DNA of 64,000 nt from Antedon mediterranea (Eukaryota; Echinodermata; Crinoidea; Comatulida; Antedonidae). Shown here piece after piece: positions 53,585-64,000 of this stretch (the first letter of the stretch is position 1; each line of letters opens with the position of its first letter). The notes beneath the pieces were generated by a model. It made no database searches and was not told where the DNA came from. It saw nothing but the letters and a program-made list of their open reading frames with translations. The stretch lies in the NCBI RefSeq assembly GCF_964355755.1, contig NC_092677.1, positions 19,004,101 through 19,068,100 on the forward strand, written 5' to 3'. The position numbers were made by a program, and so were the translations under genes.

Positions 53585-54237
53585 CTTCATGTGATAATTA
53601 TTTTTCTGTTATTTTGTCAATAAAGTGTATAACTACATTCTAAATTTTAAAAGGTGTTTGGAGACCCCTCCAATGCACCCTGGCAATAGTATGTTACTAC
53701 TGTAGGAGTAGCAGGAGTGCAGGATTGTACAGTATATGCAATGATTGGTTTATTCTTGAATATTTGTGATTTTTTATGATAATAAATGTATTGATATAAA
53801 CTTATTATTTTTAATTAATGATAATTTAATTAATATAACAATGAATTCCTTATTTTTTAAAAGATAATTTATGTTATCATTTTCTTGTTAAATTCTCCAG
53901 AAGATTTTATTTTCATACATGTAATTATCATACAGATAGAATTACAATTTTGTCTTCTATAAATAGGTATTGGTTTAATATTTATATTTATGTTAGAGAG
54001 AGAATGATTTTGCTATAATTAATCATTTCTATATTCTATTTTGGATTTAGATTGATTTATCAGACCACTCAGATCATAAGGTCTGTTTTATCTTACTTGC
54101 AGGAAAAAGAAAAAAATTTATAAATGTGTGTCCCTGTCAAACTTGTGTATTAAGAAGACCAATATGTTTGAAAATTTTCCCTAAATTTTTAAAATAAAAT
54201 TTAAGTCAATTTCTGAGAATTATAGGCCAATTTAAAC

Positions 54238-54363
54238 ATGACGAGTGGTAATGGTAAGCGGAAATCTGTGTGTTTTGTCCCATCAGCAAGAGGAATTTGC
54301 GAGCGGTGTGGTGGAAATGAGATGTTTGTAGGCATCAAGGCTGCATGTTGCAGGAACTGCTAA
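54238..54363 (+). CDS. Unrecognised 41-codon cysteine-rich ORF
   Basis: ATG to TAA encodes MTSGNGKRKSVCFVPSARGI followed by CERCGG, a short spacer, and CCRNC at the C-terminus. Spaced CxxC/CCxxC pairs could bind zinc. GC content is higher than the surrounding DNA. No family is recognised, no splice signals were assigned, and 41 codons can arise by chance. Confidence 0.2.
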   Translation: MTSGNGKRKSVCFVPSARGICERCGGNEMFVGIKAACCRNC

Positions 54364-54772
54364 CTGACTGAGCAGTTAGCCTAAGCCAGGCATACAGTAG
54401 ACCTGGTTAGCTGATCAGTAATTAATACCAGTCATCGACATTTGTTGGCTAATAACATCCCAAATGTATCTTTTCTTTACACTATCCTTATACAATCAGT
54501 CACGTCGTTTGTATTTTTTAATAATGAAACTACGCTACGCCTACTAAGACACTCGTATTTATTGACATCTTGGACTTGACGCACGCACGCATGAAAAAAA
54601 AGTTGTTGATATATGATGTCACATCAATCATGTGGTTGATTGGACAGAATCAATAATTACTGCGCAGTATTTTGACAAAACAGAATCTGTTTCTATCCTT
54701 AGTGGATTTCCGCCACACTCGCGTCATATTGCGAATTTTGAAAAACGGTGTTTTGAGGGCGCTTTTGATTTA

Positions 54773-55621
54773 CCGTATATTTCGGTGTATAAGTCGCACC
54801 TGTGTATAAGACGCACCCCCAACTGAGAGTAAAATATCGGTATTTTCTATATCGTCGATGTATAAGACGCACCTTATATTTCATCAAAACAATGTTTTTT
54901 TTAAATTGTAATCAATATTATTGTAATAATATATTTTGTTATATCTACAACGGCGTCCTTTATTTAGGTTTTTTCTTACCTAGGCTCGGCCGCGCCCAGC
55001 CTCAACAAGTTCTTTCTAACTTGTTATTCATGAGTTTCGCCGCAACATCGAGTGCATGACCGTGTGTGTAACACGCACGTGTGTGGGCTAGCCTCGCTCG
55101 ATCATTTCGAGAGGGCGCACGTTTTCACGGACAATCGTATTCGATTAGTATCTATGTATCCGAGAAGTGTGTACGCTAGGTCCATGCTATAATCACCTGG
55201 AGAATATACTAGTCGAATACCGTACACCATGTGCCACCAAAAGAAGGGCTTGCGCTTGGGGTACGCCGATCGTGCGTATAACTACTGTATAAATAAATAC
55301 TATTCCAATCGTACGACGTAAACGTTTACAAATGATATTTTATCGGAGCGCTATAATGAACAAATCTTTTCATCATATTTAGTATAACATCATGCTAAAA
55401 TGACTTGAAAACTAGGCCTAGGCAGAAGCAGGTTGCCGTTACGTTAGTTAGTTACTGTAGCTAGGCCTAGCCTACTCAGGCCTAGAAAACGAGGTGACGA
55501 TAGCCTAGGCCTATGTACAATCTGTGTGGTGAGGCATTTATGTTCGGTGTATAAGACGCACCCTTAATTTAGAGGTCAAATTTGCGTGTCAAAAGTGCGA
55601 CTTATACACCGAAATATACGG
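54773..55621. mobile_element. TA-flanked MITE with CCGTATATTTCGGTGTATAA ends
   Basis: A perfect ~28-bp inverted pair, CCGTATATTTCGGTGTATAA continuing into GTCGCAC, is flanked by TA on both sides (54771-54772, 55622-55623). Three further internal copies of GTGTATAAGACGCACC occur (near 54797, 54858, 55540). The TA duplication suggests a Tc1/mariner-type origin. No transposase in 849 bp. Confidence 0.85.
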
Positions 55622-58600
55622 TAAACATTACAGCGAGCCTATCTAACCGCTGAGAATATATTGAGAAATAATAAGAAAACTCCCTAGCATATTAAAAAAA
55701 ACCACTTGACCCTATTTGGGAAAAGTATTTATTTATGCAAAATTGTGCAATGTATACTCAATAAAAATATCAGAAATAGAAAGATCTGGAAAAATTACAT
55801 TAAAAAAATTTTTTTTTTTTTTTTAGTGAATAAATTGATTTTCGGGACTATTCAAATGTATACCCCTTTTTTTGCATGTAAAAGAATAAGAAATTACAAA
55901 GTATCCTCCCAAATCTTGAAAAGGCGTGATTTTCAGGAAAACTGTACACATTGAGTATGAGGGATGATAAAATAACAGTTGAAATGTATGAAAAATATAA
56001 ATTTTCTGGGTGGAGCTCCACTTCGTTAATGTTAATTTGTGGAACTGATCTAATACAAGCTTCTTTTTTATCTTGCTTCCTCTTCAAAAAATTGTCTTGT
56101 TGTTGTCATGTTTACTATAAATAATGAAATATCCATTTACTTGCAACATTGTGATTTATAACAAAAATATTTTAATCTGATTCATTTCTTAGAAAAAATA
56201 ATAATGAATAATGTTTTTAAAATGAATTAAAAGATATAATTGTTTTTTGCACAATACTATTTGTAAGTTGTGACTATCGTTGCCAAGTAAGATGGTTAAT
56301 ACTCGTATCCTTATGCAAGCTTTTGTTGCTGGCCTGTCTTCCTAAGTGAAACGCTTCACTGAGCCTCAGCAAGGCCATTGTGAAGAGGCTTTAGTAGCTA
56401 TAAATAACAGCCAGCAATTCTAAAAATAGCTTTGTGCATAAATAATTATATCACTAGGTATACTGTAGTAATTGATGAGGTCTCAGGCTGGTTTGATGAT
56501 AGATTCTATTAAGGCCAAGATTATTCGTCTACGTTTCCTATGCGCTGTTTCCAGCTACACCCATTTTTCAACTTGTCATCAGCGATAATGATATGATAAT
56601 GTGCATGTAAACCTTTTTTGTGAATCACAGATGTGTTATGCAAATTATATTAATTATTAACTCATAATTCTTGGACAAATTATATCGGTGTCGGTTATAT
56701 ATCGTATATTGAAAAATTATGTATGTATTGTAGGTTTAAAGTGTATCAAAGAGTAATATTAAGAGTAATGCCGCTCATGTAAATATTTATTACAGATAGA
56801 TAAATTACTAAAAATTATACAGTATGTACTGTAATGACAAGGCAAATTGATAACTGATTAAAAATTATTTTGTTTCTTTAAATCGATAATAAATGATGAT
56901 ACCAAGTTACTCAATTTTCTTTGAATAGCTCAGTTGAAGAATTATTTTGATTTATATTATTATAATTTTATTTTGTTATTTTATTTCATCATCACCCTAC
57001 AGTGAGCAAACGTCACCATTACAGTGTCAATAATGTTCAATATAATTTAATAAATGGGTAGGTCGGTAGGAAATTTTTGTTTTTCCAAACCTAAAATGTG
57101 TTACCGGCAAAAAAATAAACATAAATTATGCAAAAAGACCACATCACTTTCATGTTTTCTTTTCATAGCACCCTAGGGTCACGCTAGCTGTAAGGTCACA
57201 TATAAAAAGAACTTGTTTAGGGTCACCGCCCGCCCCTGAATTTTGGCACGCATCAATTTTTTAACAATTTTTATTTATTATTTCTATAACAAAAATCTAT
57301 CGACAATCGCCGAAAAAGATTGTTTTTTTTTTTCAAATAATTTTATAATATTACTTGAATGTTATCTTTTAGTTATAAAAGTAATTAAATCGAGAATTTA
57401 GGCCCTAATACAGCTGACGTCAACAGCGCCCTCTATCTATTATCATGAGGTAAAGAGTGCAGTGTGTGACATGACAAGCGGTATCGCGTAGTGGCTATGT
57501 GAGTGCAATCCCCTTTCCGTTGAGAAAAAAAATCAGAAATTTATGACCGCAGAGGTATCCTTTCTCTGTCTTGGCGAAACAAAATTTCTTGTCAGCACGA
57601 GCCTAATTGGTTAACATGTTACCATATTATGCTTAAAAAAATCCCATCTAAAAACCAGCCTGAACAATAAATGTCACAGGCGTTTATCCGATTAAATACG
57701 GTATTAGGCCTAGCGCTCTTAATGTGAAAGTGCTTAACATCAAAATTATACAGTATGTAAATGACAGCCTTTTTCTCCGCATGTGAACAATTTACATTGT
57801 GTGGCCCTGATTTGACACGTTACTGTTCGTGATCTGTATAGCCTATCCTGATTGACCAAGCTGGATCGAAGGTTCTAGTGTGGACCAGGCCAAAAACAAT
57901 TTCTTTTTATCATACAGTTATTTACATAAGCTAATCTTGACAGTAAATTACAATTTTTAATTGAATATAAACATATAAACGGACCGATATTAGTTTGTTT
58001 TATATTCGCTTATCTCTATCTAGTTTATATCGGGAAACATGATTTGAATTTATTTGGAAAATCATCATAAAAAATACATACAAAGTGATAACATAAATTA
58101 CGGACATTTTCCAGGATAGCCCAAAGAGCTAATCAGCTTATTTCCATTGAGATCCTTTAACAATCTAAAATAAAAAATATAAACATTACAAAGTATTGCA
58201 TTAAACACATAAATATAACAAAAACAATAATATAAAAAACAAGTTAAATTAAAAGACTATGATTGACTTATATAGTTATTTGGTTGAACAGAAATGTGAT
58301 TTAACATTTTTCTTAAATTAAAATTAAATTTGTTTTCTATTGTCAGTTGCACACGCTTGCATTGTCATTTGGTTATTCTGGAATCTCCCAACTTGTCGCG
58401 AGATTTTAAAAAAAATTGTTATACCCCAGTCGTGGCAGGTATGATATTGTGTTTGACTGTTACATCGTATATCCAAAAAAAATGTATCAATAACCAGTAA
58501 AACTATTACATTGAAAAAAACTGGGAAAAAAAATGGAGATAATTAATTCACATTTTATTTAACACATATTTCCTCGCAGCAGAACAGACTATGTGTTGTA

Positions 58601-59299
58601 GAATAAGAGTAAGATCACTTGCAGCAATAGAAGCTACATGCATGACTGTGTTTAAACAATTCAGCCATATTATTATAATGGAACATTATAGCTCTGTATC
58701 AATCAATACAAAGCACAGGCATGTAATGGCTTGGCTATTAATAGAACAGCTTGGCTATTTTTAGCTCATCCAACCAGGCTGTATAATTAGAAGTTTGGTA
58801 GTCCATCAAGGCACCTAATATTTGTGGCAGATGGCTATTACTTGCATACAGTAAATTATGCTGGAGCATGTTACTTCAAAGGAATCAAATCTCTATTAAC
58901 AAATTATTCTCAGTGGCATGTCAGTGCACTTCTCCAGTACTATATTAACTACAGATTTTAAATCACATACTCTAGTATAGTAGTCGTTTAGTAGTACTGT
59001 GAGATGTATAACCTATTAATTCATTTATAGTATTAAGTATATTATTTTAAAATTTATACATTCTTAAAATTATTCTGATCTGATCTGATTTTTAAGGTTA
59101 CAAGTTGCATTTTATGTAAAAATAAATACTATATGGGCCTATAGCCCTATCTAACGTAAAAGTGATATCTAATGGTGATAATTAACATGCTCTTAAATGC
59201 ATGTTAAGTTAAGTAAACATTTTGAGAATTTTTACCATGTGATCGCGCTGGGAAATCAACTTGTTGTGCATGCTGTCTACTGTATAACTGTTATAAAAC

Positions 59300-59480
59300 A
59301 AATAATGAATGTTGTGTATTCGTTAAATGGCGAGAATATTTCATTTGATGAAAACTTGACTGCTCTATTTTCAACTCCTCGTAAAAAATTCAATTTTTCA
59401 ACTCAAGAAATATTCTCACCATCGAACTCATAATAAACATTCATTATTTTATATTTATATATGTTGTTTTATAAACTACT
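59300..59480. repeat. Imperfect foldback repeat
   Basis: AATGAATGTT...ATGGCGAGAATATTTC faces GAAATATTCTCACCAT...AACATTCATT about 60 bases on, with outer TTATAAAACAA/TTGTTTTATAA pairing. The overlapping 78-codon ORF at 59197 is likely incidental. Confidence 0.6.
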
Positions 59481-59652
59481 ATTGCATGGATAGTGTCATA
59501 AATTATGCCATTGTTTCAACCATAATAGAAAGACATAATATAGAATTGAATGTAATGTTTATTTTAATACAATCAGAAGTTTACCATTTACTTTCGATTG
59601 ATTTTAAAATGATATTTTTTAATGACTATTTTAAAATTATTAATATTGTTTA

Positions 59653-60704
59653 TTAACACTTTGACTGCCAAACACGAAGATCTTCGTTTTTGGAAACACA
59701 ACGCTTGACTGCCAAACACGAAGATCTTCGTTTTTCGCGTTTTTTTACGAAATCCGGTAGATAGGTTAATTATTGGTATATACTATAAATATGGACACTA
59801 TATTCGGTCTGGACCGTGAATATTTTACTTTTTGAAAGTAACTAATCTGGTTACGAACAATTGTCAAAATGGTACCTGTCGAAATAACATACACCGCGCA
59901 TCACAGTAGCGCGTACAGCGATGGTTTGGCGCATTGTGTATCGGTCGCGCGCTAGCTATGCCGCCGAAGCATTACAAAGGTTTATGTGGATTGGCATGTT
60001 TGTTTGTTAGCTGAATAAAAAATAATGGATGAATTTTCAATATGAAGTCTTTAATTTTATTATTGTATATACCCTAATTGTTTTGGTGTTTCACTGTAAG
60101 TAAGTGGCAGAGTTTCACGCAACAAACTTGTTAGAAATGGTATGAATATTATCATCAGTTTACTAGCTAGGCTAGTAGTACTAGGCTATAGCCTAAGCTT
60201 AGTCGTAAAACAGTTCCGGACCAACTTTAGGCCTAGTTAACTAGGCCTAGTGTCTTTACTATGTGGATTTTGGCGAAACATTGATGTAAGATTTATGATT
60301 TATAAAATGTAATACATTTTTCGATAGTGATAACTTGTTTTTATAGGCCTACCGGTGCCGTGTAAGTAACTTTTTCGTTGTTTGTTGATCTCACCGGGCG
60401 ATATTTTCATATTGTGATGTCTTGCACAAAATCGCGAATATCTCGACTTTCTTGCGCGAAACTACGAAAAACTCAAAAAGTGGATTACTTTCATTTTACT
60501 ATTACGATTTACATATTGCGATTTGAAAATCGTTCTTGGTACCATTGTAAAGCTAAAATCTTTATGATTATTTTAGTCTAAATTACATGTAAATCAGATC
60601 ACATACATAGTTTCAATCAGCTATAATAAGAACATCGAATTGGGCTATAAACGCTGGCGGTGGCAGTTTCTAACTGGAAAAACCTCTGGCAGTCAAAGTG
60701 TTAA
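59653..60704. mobile_element. Non-autonomous piggyBac-type element with TTAA ends
   Basis: TTAACACTTTGACTGCCA at the left and its exact complement at the right, each including TTAA (59653-59656, 60701-60704). TTAA plus a TIR of this kind is typical of piggyBac. The subterminal sequence CTTGACTGCCAAACACGAAG is repeated, and each copy contains the 14-bp palindrome ACGAAGATCTTCGT. The 67-codon ORF inside (60378) is not a transposase. Confidence 0.88.
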
Positions 60705-61766
60705 GAATGGCTAATGTTGGGCTAAATCATTGCAAAACAATAAATACAACAACTAGAATCAATAAAGACTACATATTCTAAATAACAAAAATGAAAAAGG
60801 CTGAAATTTGAGTAGAATATTAGAAATTTAATGTATTATATTTATAGCTAGATTATGGTAGGTAGCCTACTTTGGAATACTCCAATTTAATTTAGAAACA
60901 GAGATTACATAGGATAATGGTGCAATCAAGAGGAAATATACTTAATTCTTAAAAAAAACAAAATAAAAGAAACGAAAGAAAGGAAAATTACTTGCACTAA
61001 GAAGATAAATACCCTGGATGAGCTATAAATGGAGAATTTGATTCTATCTGGAACAGCGTTTAACAACATTGCTGGCAATAGTTGGTTTGCTGGAAGTGTA
61101 AAAGGTCCTTAGCAGGCTAAATTTATTAATATAAATACAGTTATCAACAATAATAATAATAACGCATAGTTTCCTTTGCTAAAAATGTCTACTTGCGATA
61201 ACGAACACAGCTTTGGCGATATTTGACGCCACACCATGAACACATATTATAAATAACCTGGTAAGGTTGTGCTCGCTGCCGCTGCATCCTGTTTTTAAGG
61301 TCATTTTAAAAATAAAACTTGTTGAAACATTTACTGTGAACGTAAGATGGATTAGGGACATACTTCAACTATTATAGACTTCACCTGCAAATTTAAGATT
61401 ATGTTTGTCACGATTATAGGTACTGATTACAAACAACTGCCACGTGGTGTCTGGAAACAATTTGTTTGCAGCATGATATGATAGTAGATTGTAGTACCCT
61501 CGCCTCTGTTTGTGAGAAAATATGTACAATTCTCATAATGATGGGAAATAACAATGCACACGGCATTTTGTCTACCGTGCTTGTCTTTCACTGTTGGCTT
61601 TCCTTCTCAGTTTAATGATGTAACAACTTTGTTAATCTACAGTAAACCAATTATTAAATTTGATGTTTTTATAATCTTAAAGGACAACTTTACCAGTATT
61701 CATAGTGTGACAACATACCGTAGACCAACCTGTTACCCACCACACACCTCAAAAATAATTACAAAA

Positions 61767-63231
61767 CTAGACATGAAACTCGTCACTTTGACGAGTTAGT
61801 TATCCGCACGACAAACGCCACGTGCACGTCATACGTTGGGATATTGCACACAGAAAAAGATTATGGCATTATGACCTGAACTGAAGAATATGATATGTTG
61901 TTATTGCTGAATTCTGTTATTTTATGTCATATAGTATACACAGTATAATCTGTATACATATCACATACAGTGTAGAATAGGTGAAATTACGGGACCCGCT
62001 ATTTATTGCAATTTTTAACATGTTGACGGTTTTAAAATGAAACGCGAAGGTAGCAATTTCGGAAGGAAATTATCTCAGCAACAACATATTAACGTGTAGA
62101 AGAAATTTTAATACGTGAAATATTAATGCGCGCTCTTTTAAATGTAATGAACTATGACGCAAAATATGAAAATACGACTTTTTTTATTTAACTGGCCATA
62201 TGATGACGTCACAATATCCGATTGGCGAAAAGTTTGCATGATTTCGTATCTACAATCCAATAGCTTCCAGAAAACGTTTTAATCGTGATTATCACATTTT
62301 ATTCTTACGAGCTATTACAGATTAAAATTTACTGTAAAGATGAAATTAATGACCCACGTAATTAAAATTTTTAGGCATGATGACGTTATAAAAATTAAAA
62401 TATTTTTATCTCATGCTAAAGAAAATTGATTGACCTAGACAATATATAAATGTAGGAGAAAAAGGAATACAGATAAGCGTGATGCGCTCCATTGAATGTG
62501 ATGAGCAATAACGAAAGAGACAAAATCCTATATTTTACATTCGTGTGGCCATACGATTACGTCACAATGGTTTTTAGCCTTATCGATGCATGATCCGATA
62601 TCTACAACTCATCAACTTCTAGATTTTGTAATAAAAATAAACGGTTCACGGTTTACTTTAGAAACTATGACTGTTTTAAAAAAGACATTATTTTGATGAT
62701 TTTTAAAGCTTTTTCATAAAAAACGCGCACGAATTGTCTAATGCAATGTGTTCGTATGGCGTTATTTAAACTGGAAAAGGTCTAAATTTTTTTCAAAATT
62801 ACTAGGAAAGGCTTGAAAAAGGTGATTAGAAATTAATTTTGCGCATTTCGAAATTTTAAATGCGCGTGCGCGCGTAACTTCTTGTGAAACATGCCATTTT
62901 TAATCCGTAGAAAGTTTGCCCCTGATATGACTTAAATTTTGTCAAAGTGTCAATACTAAATGACTTTTGGTTTTTAATCTATGTTCAATCATTGAAATTC
63001 ATAAAATTGCGCGTAAGTCACGTTGCGCAACTATGACGTCATTCAAAAATAGGAGGTGCACAACTTCACGTAAATGCCCATATGCTGTCAAAGTTATGAA
63101 ATGTTATGTTTACACATTTTAGAGAAACGCGACTCACAAAAAGGAAGGAAGGAAACGAGAATAATACAGAAAAAAAATGTTGATCCCATACAATAACAAG
63201 GAGTTATCCGCTCTACCAAGCGGATAACTAA
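61767..63231 (-). mobile_element. Longest TTATCCGC Helentron-like element
   Basis: On the minus strand: TTAGTTATCCGC, a short hairpin and GCGGATAACTCCTTGT at the 5' end. The 3' end carries GCGGATAACTAA, the perfect hairpin ACTCGTCA-AAG-TGACGAGT and CTAG followed by T. The interior has the family marker TAGGTGAAATTACGGGACCC and several GCGCGCTC-rich patches. No ORF of Rep or helicase type, so non-autonomous at 1.47 kb. Confidence 0.7.
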
Positions 63232-64000
63232 TTATCTCATTTAGTATTCTTTTGCAATTTCTTAAAATCACATTATTTTTCACACATAAATATTGCACAC
63301 ATAGGTGAGACATATGCTGCGCAGTGAAAGGGTTAAAATACAGGTCAAATTAGCAATTGTGACGACTTCATCAATTCAGGTTTGAATTTTCGATGTTCAC
63401 ATGGCCTATTTACGACAAAGGCAGTGCAGCGAGTATGCGTAATTGTTTTGATATCATATGTACATCCCAATATTAAGTTGTCAAACTATGTATACCGGTG
63501 AATTTATCTGGATTTTTGTTGTCACACTTTTAACTTTTTCTTACTCAATGCAGATTTTCTCATCTTCATTTTTTATAAGCAATTTCTATTTAAATTAATA
63601 AGATAATACTACTGTAATACATGAAGTATTCCTTTAATTTGAATATCTGTAAGCTACAAAATGAAAGCAATACCAGATATGGGACTTTGTGCTGTGTGAA
63701 TATTAATCTAGGGTGCGATTTAGAAAGTGACAACGTGCATGAGAGTATGGTATTTGTAGATCCAACCATGGCGGTACATAACAGAGGAGGTTGCGTAGTT
63801 TATACAGTGACGTAACATGGTCGCTGATATGTCAACATACTGTGATTTTCTTGCCTTTTTTTAGTGTTTATCCTTAAAATTCAGGAAAGTGATACAGTAA
63901 AAATTTAATGATTTTACATTTTTAACTATTCCAAAACCTTTTATTTTCGCGATTTGAGTTCCTCGTGTAATTTGTTGAATCAAATTGGCGAATGTATTTC

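Larger units (their letters stand above)
38543..64000 (+). other. Apparent Gs-alpha intron 5 (at least 25 kb)
   Basis: Nothing resembling the next Gs exon (FLDK...) or the DVGGQ switch motif was found to the window end. The stretch is therefore read as intron, or intron plus unrelated sequence. It is rich in MITEs and Helentron-like elements, listed separately. Remaining parts, e.g. 38543-39516, 40910-45898, 52209-53360, 55624-59300 and 63232-64000, show only AT-rich DNA and short chance ORFs. Confidence 0.6.

Noticed and set aside
57478-57530. Possible tRNA (TCGCGTAGTGGC resembles an A box)
   Set aside because: No B box and no foldable T arm follow.

Overview
The window looks like animal nuclear DNA. 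It is AT-rich, two conserved genes are split by GT-AG introns, and most of the rest is transposon-derived. Both genes are on the + strand. Dense class II and Helitron-type repeats, frequent GGCCTA-rich intergenic sequence and the metazoan gene content suggest a marine invertebrate, possibly an echinoderm or other deuterostome. The species assignment is inference only.

Layout. (1) 435-4645 holds seven coding exons of S-adenosylhomocysteinase (AHCY). The first few codons lie upstream of the window. One intron carries a 17-bp minisatellite and another an in-frame candidate cassette exon. (2) 4739-9413 is a tandem duplication of non-coding DNA. (3) 9500-12050 holds a Helentron-like non-autonomous element and a Mutator-type MITE with a perfect 9-bp target duplication. 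(4) 12052-21601 is a compound Helentron locus. About 340-bp units are arrayed in tandem. One is split by a 2.87-kb long-TIR element. Another contains a decayed Rep-helicase-endonuclease coding block (16021-20685). Two tRNA-Val-like sequences with a shared tail follow. (5) 21600-28700 is accessory DNA with palindromic clusters, tandem repeats and MITEs. It includes one possible isolated first exon at 23051.

(6) 29185 to at least 38542 holds the first five coding exons of the stimulatory G-protein alpha subunit (GNAS family). They cover the N-terminal helix, the P-loop and part of the helical domain. No later exon was found, so the remaining ~25 kb is read as one large intron. It is packed with mobile elements: several Helentron-like elements with a TTATCCGC inverted repeat and a GTCACTTTGAC hairpin, a TA-flanked MITE, a piggyBac-type MITE, and exact minisatellites.

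The two host genes have unrelated jobs. AHCY clears S-adenosylhomocysteine in the methyl cycle and Gs-alpha couples receptors to adenylyl cyclase. Nothing in the sequence ties them together beyond proximity. The most interesting material is the Helentron system. It combines a decayed autonomous copy, tandem short units sharing its flanks, and a second dispersed family with the same end architecture.
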